This document shows, piece by piece, positions 1 through 9,164 of a DNA stretch of 59,458 nt. Every line of letters begins with the position of its first letter. Positions within the stretch are counted from its first letter, which is position 1. Source of the stretch: an uncultured Acetatifactor sp. (lineage in GTDB: Bacteria > Bacillota > Clostridia > Lachnospirales > Lachnospiraceae); NCBI GenBank assembly GCA_934394665.1, contig CAKRRS010000008.1:1-59458 (forward strand), given 5' to 3'. Below the pieces are notes generated by a model. The model was not told where the DNA came from. It saw nothing but the letters and a program-made list of their open reading frames with translations, and did not search any database. The position numbers and the translations under genes were made by a program.

Positions 1-1
1 G

Positions 2-691
2 GATATGCTGGGGCGTGCAAAATCCGTTAAGGTTCAGAAAGAGAACACCGTAATCGTAGACGGTGAAGGCGACAAGGAAGCATTACAGTCCAGAATCGCA
101 CAGATCAAGAAGCAGATTGAAGAGACTACTTCTGATTTCGATAAAGAGAAATTACAGGAGAGACTGGCGAAACTGTCCGGCGGTGTTGCAGTCATCCGTG
201 TAGGTGCTGCTACCGAGACCGAGATGAAGGAAGCTAAGCTTCGTCTGGAAGATGCACTGGCAGCTACCAGAGCAGCCGTAGAGGAAGGTATCATCTGTGG
301 TGGTGGTTCCGCATACATCCACGCATCCAAGGAAGTTGCAAAACTGGCAGCTACTCTGGAAGGTGACGAGAAGACCGGTGCAGGCATCGTCCTGAAAGCA
401 CTGGAAGCTCCTCTGTATCACATTGCTGCAAACGCAGGACTGGAAGGCAGCGTTATCATTAATAAGGTACGTGAGTCTGAGGTCGGTGTCGGATTCGATG
501 CTCTGAAAGAAGAGTATGTAGATATGGTAAGTGCAGGCATCCTGGATCCCGCAAAGGTTACCAGAAGTGCTCTGCAGAACGCTACCAGCGTAGCAAGCAC
601 ACTGCTTACTACCGAAAGCGTTGTAGCTAACATCAAGGAGGATACTCCTGCAATGCCCGCCGGCGGAGCCGGCATGGGCGGAATGATGTAA
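2..691 (+). CDS. groEL: GroEL (60 kDa chaperonin), C-terminal part
   Basis: This is the last 229 residues of the ATP-driven chaperonin that folds cytosolic proteins inside a double ring with GroES. The reading frame is open at the window edge, so the 5' part lies outside. The visible part covers the end of the apical domain through the second intermediate and equatorial segments. It shows the family strings [20 protein letters not shown] and EGIICGGG, and it ends in the Gly/Met tail GGAGMGGMM. The stop is followed within 40 bases by a strong terminator. Identification is secure; no oddities were seen. Confidence 0.97.
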   Translation, partial: DMLGRAKSVKVQKENTVIVDGEGDKEALQSRIAQIKKQIEETTSDFDKEKLQERLAKLSGGVAVIRVGAATETEMKEAKLRLEDALAATRAAVEEGIICGGGSAYIHASKEVAKLAATLEGDEKTGAGIVLKALEAPLYHIAANAGLEGSVIINKVRESEVGVGFDALKEEYVDMVSAGILDPAKVTRSALQNATSVASTLLTTESVVANIKEDTPAMPAGGAGMGGMM

Positions 692-727
692 GCGTCAGGA
701 CCGCTTCGACGCAGCCTCAATAAAAAA

Positions 728-770
728 GAGCACGGATTCAAGCTTGCTTGAAAATCCGTGCTCCTTTTTT
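728..770 (+). terminator. Rho-independent terminator after groEL
   Basis: An 11-bp perfect stem (GAGCACGGATT paired with AATCCGTGCTC) is followed by CTTTTTT. It sits 37 bases after the groEL stop and closes the groEL transcript. Confidence 0.92.
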
Positions 771-791
771 GTTGAGGATATGACGAAGTCC

Positions 792-837
792 AGCGGATAT
801 CGCATGAATTACGGAGTAATTTATGCGATAAGCCGCT
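792..837. repeat. Intergenic stem-loop
   Basis: Nested inverted arms AGCGG/CCGCT and ATCGCAT/ATGCGAT enclose a smaller AATTAC/GTAATT pair, giving a long imperfect hairpin with no T-run. It may be a dispersed intergenic hairpin or an RNA processing site. A genome-wide copy count would be needed to call it a repeat family. Confidence 0.4.
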
Positions 838-916
838 GCTGCGTCGACTCCCTCTTGACTCCCTTCGTAAAACCTTTTACACTTATCTCAAACATATCAC
901 AGAAAGAGGTACTCCT

Positions 917-1090
917 ATGAATCGTTTTGAATATATCGTAGAAAGCATAGATGGTGATTATGCGCATCTTCGCAGAACGGACATTGCATCCGAGGAATTA
1001 AAGCTGGTAGCCCGTGCGCTGCTTCCGCCTGAGATCATGGAAGGCACGAAGCTTTTATACGAGTGGATGCAGTACTCCATTATGGAATAA
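917..1090 (+). CDS. Small uncharacterised protein (57 aa)
   Basis: The ORF starts at an ATG preceded by AGAAAGAGG at good spacing and ends in the clear before the xylosidase gene. It has no signal peptide or membrane segment. The N-terminal string IVESIDGDYAHLRR and the following ALLPPEIMEG loosely recall DUF3006-type small proteins, but the match is weak and no function is claimed. It stands alone between the groEL terminator and the xylosidase gene, with about 165 bases to the next start. Confidence 0.55.
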   Translation: MNRFEYIVESIDGDYAHLRRTDIASEELKLVARALLPPEIMEGTKLLYEWMQYSIME

Positions 1091-1256
1091 TTATGCCAAA
1101 TTTTGAAATGTCCGGAGAAAACGCAATATTTGTCATAAAATAAAAGGGAAACTGGCACGACAGGAGAGTGGGTAAAGAATACACTTATAGTATGAGCGTG
1201 GTACACGCAGCTTTGCGCAAATAGAAAGACTAATACATGTAAAAAGGAGACTCCCT

Positions 1257-2801
1257 ATGAGTGAACCCAGAACTTATCACAACCCTGTACAACGCGGTTT
1301 TTTCCCGGATCCTTCCGTGATCCGTGTCGGTGACGATTATTATATGGTGAATTCCAGTTTCCAGTATTTTCCGGCGATTCCCATTTCCCATTCCAAGGAT
1401 ATGGTGCACTGGCATATCATCGGACATGCCATCACGAATCCGGAGTGGCTGGATCTGAGCGACATCAGGGATTCCCACGGTATCTGGGCACCGGATATCG
1501 AATATGTGGACGGAAAATACTATATTTATGTAACCTTGCGTCTGAATGCGGACGGCAAGCGCGATAATAACGTGATGCGCAGACAGCTGGTCATGGTATC
1601 TGACAAGCCGGAAGGTCCTTACAGCAAGCCGGTATGCTTGGAGGTGGACAACATCGATCCCTCGCTTTTCGTAGATGATGACGGCAGCAGATATATGATC
1701 ATTGCCAAAGCGGCGCAGGCAGTGCCTCTGACGGCGGACGGACTGGCAGTGGCAGGCCCTGCAAAAACTGCATGGGAAGGCACAGGCGAGCGTTGCTCCG
1801 AAGGCCCCCATATCATGAAAAAAGACGGTTACTATTACGCTATCGTGGCTGAGGGCGGTACCGGCTACGGACACGGAATCAATGTGGGAAGAAGTAAGGA
1901 GCTCTTTGGTCCTTATGAGAATTCCCCGTATAATCCGGTGATGCGCCAGAAGGATCCCACAGCTCCGATCCAGAGAGCCGGTCACGGAAAACTGGTGCAG
2001 GATCAGAACGGTCAATGGTGGTGCTATTATCTCTGCGGCCGTCCGAATGAAGGCAACTATACGACGGTAGGAAGAGAGTCTGCCCTGGATCCCGTACAGT
2101 GGACAGAGGACGGCTGGTTTACCGTCAATGAGGGAAAAGGTCCCAGTCTGACACAGGTTGCACCGGATCTGCCGGAATGTAGTTATGAGAGAAATCTGTT
2201 TGACGATTTTAAGGATGCAAAGTTGAATCTGGAATGGGAGTTCGTCCGCAATCCGGATAACGGTTCATGGTCACTGACCGAACGCCCCGGTTTCTTCCGG
2301 ATCTGGACCAGAGACGGTCAGTTACATGAAATCCGCGCGAAAAACACGTTGCTGCGCAGAGAGCAGGAATTGTCCTACGTGGCGGAGACGAAGCTGGAAT
2401 TCTACCCGGATAAGGATGGCGAGCAGGCGGGACTGACCTGCTACTACAGTACCGCAACCTATGCGAGATGTTCCCTGTGCTATGAAGGCGGCAGAAAGAT
2501 ACAGCTGGTCATCAACCGCAATCATGGCGAAGAACTGATGGCAGAGGTGGACGATGTGAAAGAAGCACCGCTGTACCTGAAGGTAGTGGTAGAGAAGCTG
2601 ACCAGAACTTTTTATTACAGTTACGATGGAGAAAACTGGGAGCAGATCGGTGTTCTGGAGAACTGTATCTATCTCTGTGATGAGGGCGTTCCCGACGATC
2701 CGAAGCGTCACACAGGCACTCTGGTAGGCATCTATGCGAACAACGGTGGCTGCGGAAGCCGCAAAGCAGCGGATTTTGACTACTTTAAATATGAGGATTA
2801 G
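1257..2801 (+). CDS. GH43 family beta-xylosidase / alpha-L-arabinofuranosidase
   Basis: This is a glycoside hydrolase that releases xylose (possibly arabinose) from xylo-oligosaccharides. It lacks a signal peptide, so it probably acts in the cytosol on imported oligosaccharides. The N-terminal five-bladed propeller shows the family's three acids: Asp18 in FFPDPS (general base), Asp134 in NIDPS (pKa modulator) and Glu182 in RCSEGPH (general acid). Residues from about 310 form the C-terminal beta-sandwich common in two-domain xylosidases. The 514-residue length is normal. The start has AAAAAGGAG eight bases upstream. No transporter or regulator lies beside it, so it is a lone gene here. Confidence 0.9.
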   Translation: MSEPRTYHNPVQRGFFPDPSVIRVGDDYYMVNSSFQYFPAIPISHSKDMVHWHIIGHAITNPEWLDLSDIRDSHGIWAPDIEYVDGKYYIYVTLRLNADGKRDNNVMRRQLVMVSDKPEGPYSKPVCLEVDNIDPSLFVDDDGSRYMIIAKAAQAVPLTADGLAVAGPAKTAWEGTGERCSEGPHIMKKDGYYYAIVAEGGTGYGHGINVGRSKELFGPYENSPYNPVMRQKDPTAPIQRAGHGKLVQDQNGQWWCYYLCGRPNEGNYTTVGRESALDPVQWTEDGWFTVNEGKGPSLTQVAPDLPECSYERNLFDDFKDAKLNLEWEFVRNPDNGSWSLTERPGFFRIWTRDGQLHEIRAKNTLLRREQELSYVAETKLEFYPDKDGEQAGLTCYYSTATYARCSLCYEGGRKIQLVINRNHGEELMAEVDDVKEAPLYLKVVVEKLTRTFYYSYDGENWEQIGVLENCIYLCDEGVPDDPKRHTGTLVGIYANNGGCGSRKAADFDYFKYED

Positions 2802-2863
2802 ACAAAAACGACAGCCTGATTTTGGCTAAAAGTACGAAAAAGTCGCTACGATAAGAAATTTGT

Positions 2864-2922
2864 TTGCAAAATAGTCGAAATAATGGTAAAATAAATATGG
2901 TTCAGAATGTAAGAGCTTACAT
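2864..2922 (+). promoter_or_regulatory. Promoter with palindromic operator
   Basis: TTGCAA (2864-2869), a 17-base spacer and TAAAAT (2887-2892) form a sigma-A type promoter. Just downstream of the expected start lies the palindrome ATGTAAG-AG-CTTACAT (2907-2922). No ORF follows before the terminator at 2980, so the transcript would be only about 100 bases. Confidence 0.45.
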
Positions 2923-2979
2923 TTCTAAAACCGACAGGAACAAATGCAACGCATAGTTTCATACATCTCTTTTCAAAGA

Positions 2980-3006
2980 ATCCCGGGTGAGCAGCCCGGG
3001 ATCTTT
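2980..3006 (+). terminator. Terminator of a short leader-like transcript
   Basis: ATCCCGGG and CCCGGGAT form an 8-bp GC-rich stem around a 7-base loop, followed by CTTTTG. It would end a transcript started at the 2864 promoter. Alternatively it acts as an attenuator for read-through into the sigma gene. Confidence 0.65.
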
Positions 3007-3062
3007 TGTGCAGCCGAAGCAGTTGAGGTGAAGCAGCCGGGAATAATTACCTGATCAGCAGA

Positions 3063-3089
3063 TGAAACTTTTTGAAGGAATACAGCGTC
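3063..3089 (+). promoter_or_regulatory. ECF-type promoter upstream of the sigma gene
   Basis: TGAAAC (3063-3068), 17 bases and CGTC (3086-3089) match the TGAAAC-N16/17-CGTC consensus known for Bacillus SigV/SigM/SigX-type ECF factors. Its place ahead of the ECF gene fits autoregulation. The leader to the start codon would be about 170 bases. Confidence 0.6.
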
Positions 3090-3265
3090 AAAATAATATA
3101 ACGCAAGGAATGTGGGAGAGCGTAGTACGGAGCAATCTGCAGGCATCAAAATTGTGGGGGCGTTTGCTCAAACATCATAGTATAAGACAAAAGAATTATT
3201 ATGTGTTAAAATGAACACCGGAGAAAATCATTACAAGCAATTTTCGAAAAGTGAGGAAAGGATAT

Positions 3266-3745
3266 ATGTCGGACAGGAAAAAAGAACAGGCGGTGGAACG
3301 TGCCCTGACGGAAGGGTATGAGAAATATTACCGTCTTGCCTATAGTTATGTACATAATGAAGCGGACGCACTGGATATTGTACAGGAAGCGGCCTATAAA
3401 GCAATTTTAAAGAGTGACAGCCTGAAGGAGCCGCAATATGTGGAGACCTGGGTATACCGGATCGTTGTCAATGAGGCCTGCAGCCTGCTCAGAAGCCGCA
3501 AGGAGAATGCGGATGTAGAGGAAGTGCAGGTATCCAGTGAGGACACTTACGAAAATATAGACCTGCGGAGAGCCATAGAGCAGCTGGAACCGAAAGACCG
3601 GGCGATTGTGATCTTGCGCTTTTTCGAGGACAGACAGCTTGACGAGATCGCAAAAATCATGGATGAGAATCTCAGTACTGTGAAGAGCAGACTGTACCGT
3701 GTGATGAAAAAGCTGCGGCTGAACCTGGAAGGAAGTACCGGGTGA
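3266..3745 (+). CDS. sigV: ECF RNA polymerase sigma factor, SigV-like
   Basis: This is a 159-residue extracytoplasmic-function sigma factor. Region 2 (about residues 20-75, with YRLAYSYVHNEADALDIVQE) binds core polymerase and the -10 element. Region 4 (about 100-155, with RAIVILRFFEDRQLDEIA followed by STVKSRLYR) is the -35 reader. The ATG at 3266 is preferred over the upstream GTG because GAGGAAAGG sits just before it. The next gene is an RsiV-like anti-sigma factor, so this pair belongs to the SigV (ECF30) group. In Bacillus and Clostridioides that group answers lysozyme by inducing peptidoglycan or surface modification genes. The lysozyme role is inferred from the family. Confidence 0.85.
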   Translation: MSDRKKEQAVERALTEGYEKYYRLAYSYVHNEADALDIVQEAAYKAILKSDSLKEPQYVETWVYRIVVNEACSLLRSRKENADVEEVQVSSEDTYENIDLRRAIEQLEPKDRAIVILRFFEDRQLDEIAKIMDENLSTVKSRLYRVMKKLRLNLEGSTG

Positions 3746-3864
3746 TATAAGACGGCAGCCGCAGATAACAGAAAATAATAAGATCATTTCAGATAGGAGG
3801 GATTTTCCGTAAGAATGCGTTGGCGGAGATCTTTCGAAAGAAAATGGTTTGATGGAGAATAGAT

Positions 3865-4872
3865 ATGACAGAACAGGAACAGTTAGAACAATTAAAAGAG
3901 GAGTATGAAAATATGGTAATTCCGGAGGTGGGAAGACAGCGGCTTAAGGAAGGCATCGACAGAGCCCGGATGGAGAAAAAGAGAGCAGCACGTACCAGAA
4001 GGAGTACGACGTGGGCGGCTGTGGCAGCGGCGGTCGTTGTCATGGTGGCACTTCCCAATACAAATATGCAGATCGCACACGCAATGGAAGATATTCCGTT
4101 ATTGGGAGGATTTTTCCGGCTGGTGACGGTGCGGCAGTACAGCTATAGCAGTCAAAACAGTAGTGCCGCGGTGGACCTGGCGAGAATCGAAGATGCGGAG
4201 ACGTCCGGCATCAGTGCATACAGTAATGATGAAGATACTATGGTGGGAGCTGTACAGGAAGCTGACACCGGGGAAACGTCAGGAGAAGGAATGGAAGAAG
4301 CTGCTATGGAGGTACAATCAGCTATGGCAGATGAGGCAGCCGGGAAACAAAGCGGAATGGAGGCAGTCAATCAGGACATGGAGGCAACCGTGAACGAGCT
4401 GATAAAACAGTTCGAGGATACGCTGTCGGAGGAAGGATATCATGGCTTGTATGTGACACAGGAAGTTGTCACGGATAATGCACAGTACTATACGGTAAAA
4501 CTGAGTGCCCTGGAGATAGAGGCCAGCGGTTATGAACACAACAAGTTCTATACCCTTGACAAAGTCACGGGAGAGGTGGTGACACTGGCGGATCTGTTCG
4601 CAAAGGACAGTGATTATATTTCCGTGATCAGCGAGAACATCAAGTCCCAGATGCGGCAGCAGATGGCATCGGATGAAGATGTGACGTATTTCCTGGATGA
4701 TGACAATATGCCGGAATTTAATTTTCAGGAAATTACGGACGAAACGAATTTTTACTTTAATGAAAAAGGAGAACTTGTCATTGCCTTTGACGAGTACGAG
4801 GTGGCTCCCGGATCTATGGGAGCGCCGGAGTTCGTGATTCCGCAGAAAATTGTGGAAGCATTGTATCAATAA
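3865..4872 (+). CDS. rsiV: Anti-sigma factor, RsiV-like (DUF3298 type)
   Basis: This single-pass membrane protein of 335 residues has a cytosolic N-terminal region (1-50) that would hold the sigma factor. A hydrophobic stretch near 52-72 crosses the membrane. An acidic, low-complexity linker (about 100-180) follows, then a C-terminal domain whose strings (YYTVKLSALEIEASGYEHN, TGEVVTLADLF, FYFNEKGELVIAFDEYEV) match RsiV/DUF3298. In the family this domain binds lysozyme directly, which opens the protein to signal peptidase and site-2 proteolysis and frees SigV. GGAG precedes the ATG. A 14-codon ORF at 3814-3858 just upstream might be a leader peptide but has poor spacing to its ribosome site. 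Confidence 0.8.
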   Translation: MTEQEQLEQLKEEYENMVIPEVGRQRLKEGIDRARMEKKRAARTRRSTTWAAVAAAVVVMVALPNTNMQIAHAMEDIPLLGGFFRLVTVRQYSYSSQNSSAAVDLARIEDAETSGISAYSNDEDTMVGAVQEADTGETSGEGMEEAAMEVQSAMADEAAGKQSGMEAVNQDMEATVNELIKQFEDTLSEEGYHGLYVTQEVVTDNAQYYTVKLSALEIEASGYEHNKFYTLDKVTGEVVTLADLFAKDSDYISVISENIKSQMRQQMASDEDVTYFLDDDNMPEFNFQEITDETNFYFNEKGELVIAFDEYEVAPGSMGAPEFVIPQKIVEALYQ

Positions 4873-4944
4873 CAGGCTTGTGGGAATTCTCTGTTTTCCT
4901 GTATAATTCTATTAGAAAATTATTGTGCGAAAGGGGAAAACAGC

Positions 4945-6690
4945 ATGGACAATAAGAGATTTCATGAGCAGCTGAATGAATACCTGGAGGAACTGGACTG
5001 TACCGCAAAAGAATTGGGAGAAGTCTCCGGAGTGTCGGCTGCCACACTCAGCAGGTATCGCTCCGGCAGCCGGATACCGGACGCGAGCACCGAGGCTTTT
5101 AACAGCATATGTGAGGCAATCGGCAGAATAGCCGGACAGCGTGGGATAGAAACACTTACCGAAGAGAAAGTCAGAGAGAGTTTTTTACGTTGTCTGGATA
5201 TGACTGCCGTAGATAAAGAGCAGCTGCGGACGAATTTTAATTTATTGGCAACCGCACTGAATATGAACATGGCAAGGCTGTGCCAGCAGATCAATTATGA
5301 CAGTTCTACGGTTTTTCGCTTTCGGAACGGTTCCCGCCAGCCGGCGGAGCCGGAAAAATTTGCGGAGGCTGTGGCAAAATATGTAGCGGAAAACTATACG
5401 GAAGCAGCAGAACGCGAGAAACTGGCTCGGATACTGCAATGTGATGCCTGCGAATTCGTGGAACAAGAACACTCTGCAGATCGAATCAAAAGATGGCTTC
5501 TGGAGCCGGGCAGGGAAAAGGAAAGCGGAGTAACCCATTTCCTGGAGCAGTTGGATCAGTTTGATCTGAATGAGTATATCAAAGCCATTCATTTTGACGA
5601 ATGGAAGGTTCCGCCCGCTATTCCTTTCCGGTTGTCTACGTCGAAATCCTATACCGGGTTGAAAAATATGATGGAGGCGGAACTGGATTTTCTGAAGGAT
5701 ACGGTGTTAAGTAAATCCATGGATCCAGTGATCATGTACAGTGACATGCCGATGGAAGAGATGGCAAAGGATCCGGAATTTCCGAAAAAATGGATGTTTG
5801 GTATGGCAATAATGCTGAAAAAAGGACTGCATCTGCATCAGATCCATAATCTGGATCGATCTTTTGAGGAAATGATGTTGGGACTGGAAAGCTGGATCCC
5901 TATGTATATGACGGGACAGATCTCACCGTATTATCTGAAAGTGGGACAGGATCAGGTGTTTCTGCATTTTCTGAAAGTATCCGGGTCTGTGGCTTTGACC
6001 GGAGAGGCTATCAGGGGGTATCACAGTGAAGGAAAATACTATCTGGCCCGCTCTAAGGATGAAGTGGCATATTACCGGAAGCGTGCCGGGGAACTTTTGA
6101 ATTGCGCAAGCCCACTGATGGAGATTTACCGCGAGGAAAATGCAGGAGTATTCGAGGTATTCCTACGATCCGATGCAGAAACTGCCGGTGAGAGAAGAAA
6201 TATTTTATCGGCACCGCCCATATGGATTTTGGACAGAGAGTGGCTGGAAGCATTTTTGCTACGGCGGAAAGTGTCGGGGGAGCAGGTGAAAAAAATTCTG
6301 AATTATGCGGATACCCTGCGGCAGCTTAATGAGCATATTTTACAGAGAAATCGTATAACAGATGAGATAACGTTGCCGGAACAGGAAGAATTTGCACAAT
6401 ACCCGGTAAATCTTTCCTTGAGCGGAATGTTTTGCGAGACGGATATTTCTTATACATGGGAGGAATATCAGGAACATCTGGAGCAGATGAGAATGTATGA
6501 ACAGGCGCACGAAAATTATATTTTGAAAGAGACGAAGGCTCAGACATTCCGGAATCTGCAGATACAGATCCATGAAGGAAAATGGGCCATGGTGTCCAAG
6601 GGAAAAGCCCCGGCGATCCATTTCGTGATCTATCACTCCCGTTTAAGGGAGGCTATAGAACAGTTTGTACCGCCGGTGGTGGAGGACTAA
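4945..6690 (+). CDS. Large XRE-type helix-turn-helix protein of unknown function
   Basis: This is a 581-residue soluble protein. Residues 15-55 (CTAKELGEVSGVSAATLSRY) are a clear XRE/Cro-type helix-turn-helix. A second, weaker HTH-like unit follows near 95-135 (MNMARLCQQINYDSSTVFRF). The remaining 440 residues match no domain I recognise and lack membrane segments. A regulator with a ligand- or partner-sensing body is possible, but this is inference. AAAGGGGAAA precedes the ATG. Its TAA overlaps by four bases the stop of the convergent zinc-ribbon gene, so the two transcripts must overlap at their 3' ends. Confidence 0.6.
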   Translation: MDNKRFHEQLNEYLEELDCTAKELGEVSGVSAATLSRYRSGSRIPDASTEAFNSICEAIGRIAGQRGIETLTEEKVRESFLRCLDMTAVDKEQLRTNFNLLATALNMNMARLCQQINYDSSTVFRFRNGSRQPAEPEKFAEAVAKYVAENYTEAAEREKLARILQCDACEFVEQEHSADRIKRWLLEPGREKESGVTHFLEQLDQFDLNEYIKAIHFDEWKVPPAIPFRLSTSKSYTGLKNMMEAELDFLKDTVLSKSMDPVIMYSDMPMEEMAKDPEFPKKWMFGMAIMLKKGLHLHQIHNLDRSFEEMMLGLESWIPMYMTGQISPYYLKVGQDQVFLHFLKVSGSVALTGEAIRGYHSEGKYYLARSKDEVAYYRKRAGELLNCASPLMEIYREENAGVFEVFLRSDAETAGERRNILSAPPIWILDREWLEAFLLRRKVSGEQVKKILNYADTLRQLNEHILQRNRITDEITLPEQEEFAQYPVNLSLSGMFCETDISYTWEEYQEHLEQMRMYEQAHENYILKETKAQTFRNLQIQIHEGKWAMVSKGKAPAIHFVIYHSRLREAIEQFVPPVVED

Positions 6691-7886
6691 TGACGCTCCA
6701 GTTCTTCCCATTCGGGTCCCAATTGCAGACTTCCGTCTTTGCTTCCAACGAAGGTGTCGTTATGGCGGTAGATGTGCTCATAGCCTACATCTGCCTCATA
6801 ACCTCTTCCGGTGGAATCTGTATACGTATTTACACCGCGGATACCATCCGAGGACCTGTCATAGATCCGGTCCATCTGCCGACTGTGGTCATGGATCCCC
6901 TGATTGACAATATCAGAGGTCTCCGACAGTGTGCGGGATATCTGCTGTGAAGAACGGATGGCGTTCTGCTGTCGCTGCATGGCACCCTGTATCTGAATCT
7001 GCTGGGTGTTCCGAAGCTCTTCATCCTGCAATGCAAAATACAGGGGAGCGTAGCGCAGCTCGGCAAGAAATTTATCAAAGATCACTTCGTAAGAATCTTT
7101 TTCCACATGGGGATACACCAACAGCAGATCAAAAGAACGGCCCCAGTCAAAACTTTCCATACCCCCGATGCCGTACATGGCACCCATAAAAGCCATCCCT
7201 TTTTTCAACAGATCCATGACATCCGGAGAACCGCCGGAAGATTCCTTCGGGGCCTTGGCAAGGATCGTGGCAAAATATCCGTCATAGACCATATTGTTTT
7301 GCTGGAAGCGGAACTGGAATTTTCCGGCCTCCGTCAGAACATTTTTTTCCAGCTTCTGAGAAGCTTCCTGTTGAAAAAGAAGTGCTTTTTTCTGTAAAAG
7401 TTTACCGGAACAGGGACGCATCTGGATCTGAGGAACTCCGCAAATGGCGGAGATACGTTCTACCGCATATTGAGAGAGCGGAACCATTCTGCGATAGCAT
7501 ACCAGGGAACGGGGATCCAGCTGATAGTCGCGAGGTCCCATACCGGGCAGAGAAGATCCGGGAGTGTAGTCTTTATAATAGGCAAACGGCAGAAAAATAA
7601 GTCTGGCTCCCTCCGGGGATTGAAGCTGCAAGGCTTTGCAGACAGCGGCCAGGGTGGAAACGGAATTGTCATCGGTAACACGGCAGGACCAGCCATTGGG
7701 AATATAGGCCTGATATAAAGGTCCTCTGCCGGCATAGTCGATGCGATGTATTTCGGAAGTTTTTTCTTCTCGAACGGAGGATAAGATATATTCGGTATCA
7801 CAATATTCACAGCGGATTCTGGGGGCACCATAGGGCACTTTCAGAGAATGACCGCAGTTTCTGCATTTCACTTCTGTGTATTCCAT
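6687..7886 (-). CDS. Zinc-ribbon protein of unknown function
   Basis: This 399-residue protein starts at the ATG at 7886, preceded by AAAGGGAA; a longer frame to 7940 lacks a good ribosome site. Residues 6-35 form a zinc ribbon (CRNCGH ... CEYCDT). A central domain begins with the IPNGW string at about 60-70. Residues 300-370 are Gln/Ser-rich and helical, and a short C-terminal module carries GYEHIY and GSLQLGPEWEELE. There is no signal peptide, so it is cytosolic. It diverges from two lipoprotein genes. The second of these shares the IPxGW start, the helical Gln/Ser segment and the GYE-led C-terminus, suggesting remote paralogy (see findings). Confidence 0.6.
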   Translation of the reverse strand: MEYTEVKCRNCGHSLKVPYGAPRIRCEYCDTEYILSSVREEKTSEIHRIDYAGRGPLYQAYIPNGWSCRVTDDNSVSTLAAVCKALQLQSPEGARLIFLPFAYYKDYTPGSSLPGMGPRDYQLDPRSLVCYRRMVPLSQYAVERISAICGVPQIQMRPCSGKLLQKKALLFQQEASQKLEKNVLTEAGKFQFRFQQNNMVYDGYFATILAKAPKESSGGSPDVMDLLKKGMAFMGAMYGIGGMESFDWGRSFDLLLVYPHVEKDSYEVIFDKFLAELRYAPLYFALQDEELRNTQQIQIQGAMQRQQNAIRSSQQISRTLSETSDIVNQGIHDHSRQMDRIYDRSSDGIRGVNTYTDSTGRGYEADVGYEHIYRHNDTFVGSKDGSLQLGPEWEELERH

Positions 7887-7973
7887 AGAATTCCCTTTCT
7901 TTTTATCGGTTGACAGGGGCGACGATGATTTCCCTTTCATTATATAAGGTGTCGGAAAACAAAAAGCTAAAAA

Positions 7974-7988
7974 TTTCCAATTTGGAAA
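7974..7988. promoter_or_regulatory. Palindrome in the divergent promoter region
   Basis: TTTCCA-ATT-TGGAAA lies midway between the divergent zinc-ribbon and lipoprotein genes. It could be a shared operator. No clear -35/-10 pair was assigned. Confidence 0.35.
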
Positions 7989-8072
7989 ATGCCAGATCGG
8001 AAAATGGAAGCCTGCCTGTGATAGTTTCCGTTACAATAAAAGCAGAAGAAAACGGAAACGGAGGCGGGAGGA

Positions 8073-9164
8073 ATGAAGAGGAAAATTTTTTGCATGTTGG
8101 CTTTTATTGGGCTGTGTGTGGTATGCAGTGCCTGTGGAAAGCCGGCGGAATGGGAAACGGTATCTGTGGAAACACAGGGAACGGCAGCGGAAATTTCGGA
8201 GAAATATAAGGACTATGACGGCTATGGATATTGCGAACAAGACGGCCATCTGAAATATTATATAGAAATCGGGGAGAAACTCCGGCTGCACTGTTTTTTC
8301 CAGTCGGGAAGCCCGGAGTATGAAGAGAAAATTTATACGTTGCATTTGCCGGAAGAAGAAAATACAGACGGGGAACTTGAGATCCGGCAGATCACCGATG
8401 AAAACGGACAGGATCTGTCAGACAGTTTTTCCATGTTGAAGCTTGCCTTTGAAACGGATCAGGTGCGATTGCAGGTAGAGCGGAGAGAGGAACGGATGGC
8501 CGGAGGAGATTCGGATAATATCCAGACAGGAGAATATCTGCTGCGCCCCGGACAGGGAGTGCAGGAAAGGGAACCGCAGACGCAGGCAATTCCAAAGGAA
8601 AGCGGGGAACTGCTGGCAATGGCAAGAGCAGGCTATGAAAGAGAAAGCGGATTCCTTGCGCCGGAAGCGGAATGTCTGGAGAATGGAGACGGAACTTATA
8701 CCATCCATTTATATGAGATCGTACCACAGGAGGATGGCAGCTGGCATACGGCTACTTCCTGCTGGTATACTGTAAATGCTTTCGGGGAGGGGACAGATGA
8801 TACGATGGGGGACCGGGTACAATTACCGGAGCTTTCTGTGGCGGAAGTAGCGGAATATCTGCCCACGCCAATAAAACTTACCTATTTGCAGGAGGGCGAG
8901 GCTGCAAGTGAATGGGAGATCACGGATGCCGATGTCATTTGGGAATGCAGGGAAGCCCTGCAGCAGATAACCATAGGGGAGCAGACCGATCAGCGTGCCG
9001 CAGATGCCGGGGAATCGTTTTGCTTTGAACTGGCGGACGGAAGCACATGGACGGTTCGTTTTGAAGCAGGCAGATTGCTAAAGGGAAGCGCATGCTACGA
9101 AACAGAAGGATATCAGGAATTGCATAGAGTTGTGAAAGATTATCTGACTGAGGAGGGATTGTAA
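8073..9164 (+). CDS. Secreted lipoprotein of unknown function (1)
   Basis: This is a 363-residue protein with a type II signal peptide: positively charged MKRK, a hydrophobic run and lipobox CSAC, with Cys at about residue 21. It would be anchored to the outer face of the membrane. The mature part is acidic and Glu/Gly-rich and holds no domain I recognise. GGAGGCGGGAGGA precedes the ATG. It overlaps the next lipoprotein gene by one base (TAATG), so the two are one operon, divergent from the zinc-ribbon gene. Confidence 0.65.
   Translation: MKRKIFCMLAFIGLCVVCSACGKPAEWETVSVETQGTAAEISEKYKDYDGYGYCEQDGHLKYYIEIGEKLRLHCFFQSGSPEYEEKIYTLHLPEEENTDGELEIRQITDENGQDLSDSFSMLKLAFETDQVRLQVERREERMAGGDSDNIQTGEYLLRPGQGVQEREPQTQAIPKESGELLAMARAGYERESGFLAPEAECLENGDGTYTIHLYEIVPQEDGSWHTATSCWYTVNAFGEGTDDTMGDRVQLPELSVAEVAEYLPTPIKLTYLQEGEAASEWEITDADVIWECREALQQITIGEQTDQRAADAGESFCFELADGSTWTVRFEAGRLLKGSACYETEGYQELHRVVKDYLTEEGL

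Larger units (their letters stand above)
2923..3262. other. Gene-free stretch ahead of the sigma factor gene
   Basis: The 460 bases between the xylosidase and the sigma gene hold the promoter/palindrome at 2864-2922, a terminator at 2980-3006 and an ECF-type promoter at 3063-3089. The rest (3090-3250) looks like a long untranslated leader. The only thing seen in it is a short GTGTT/AACAC arm pair near 3203. No ORF with a ribosome binding site was found. Confidence 0.5.

Noticed and set aside
3814..3858. 14-codon leader peptide before the anti-sigma gene
   Set aside because: GGAGGG is about 13 bases from its ATG, and nothing else supports translation; only mentioned under the anti-sigma gene.
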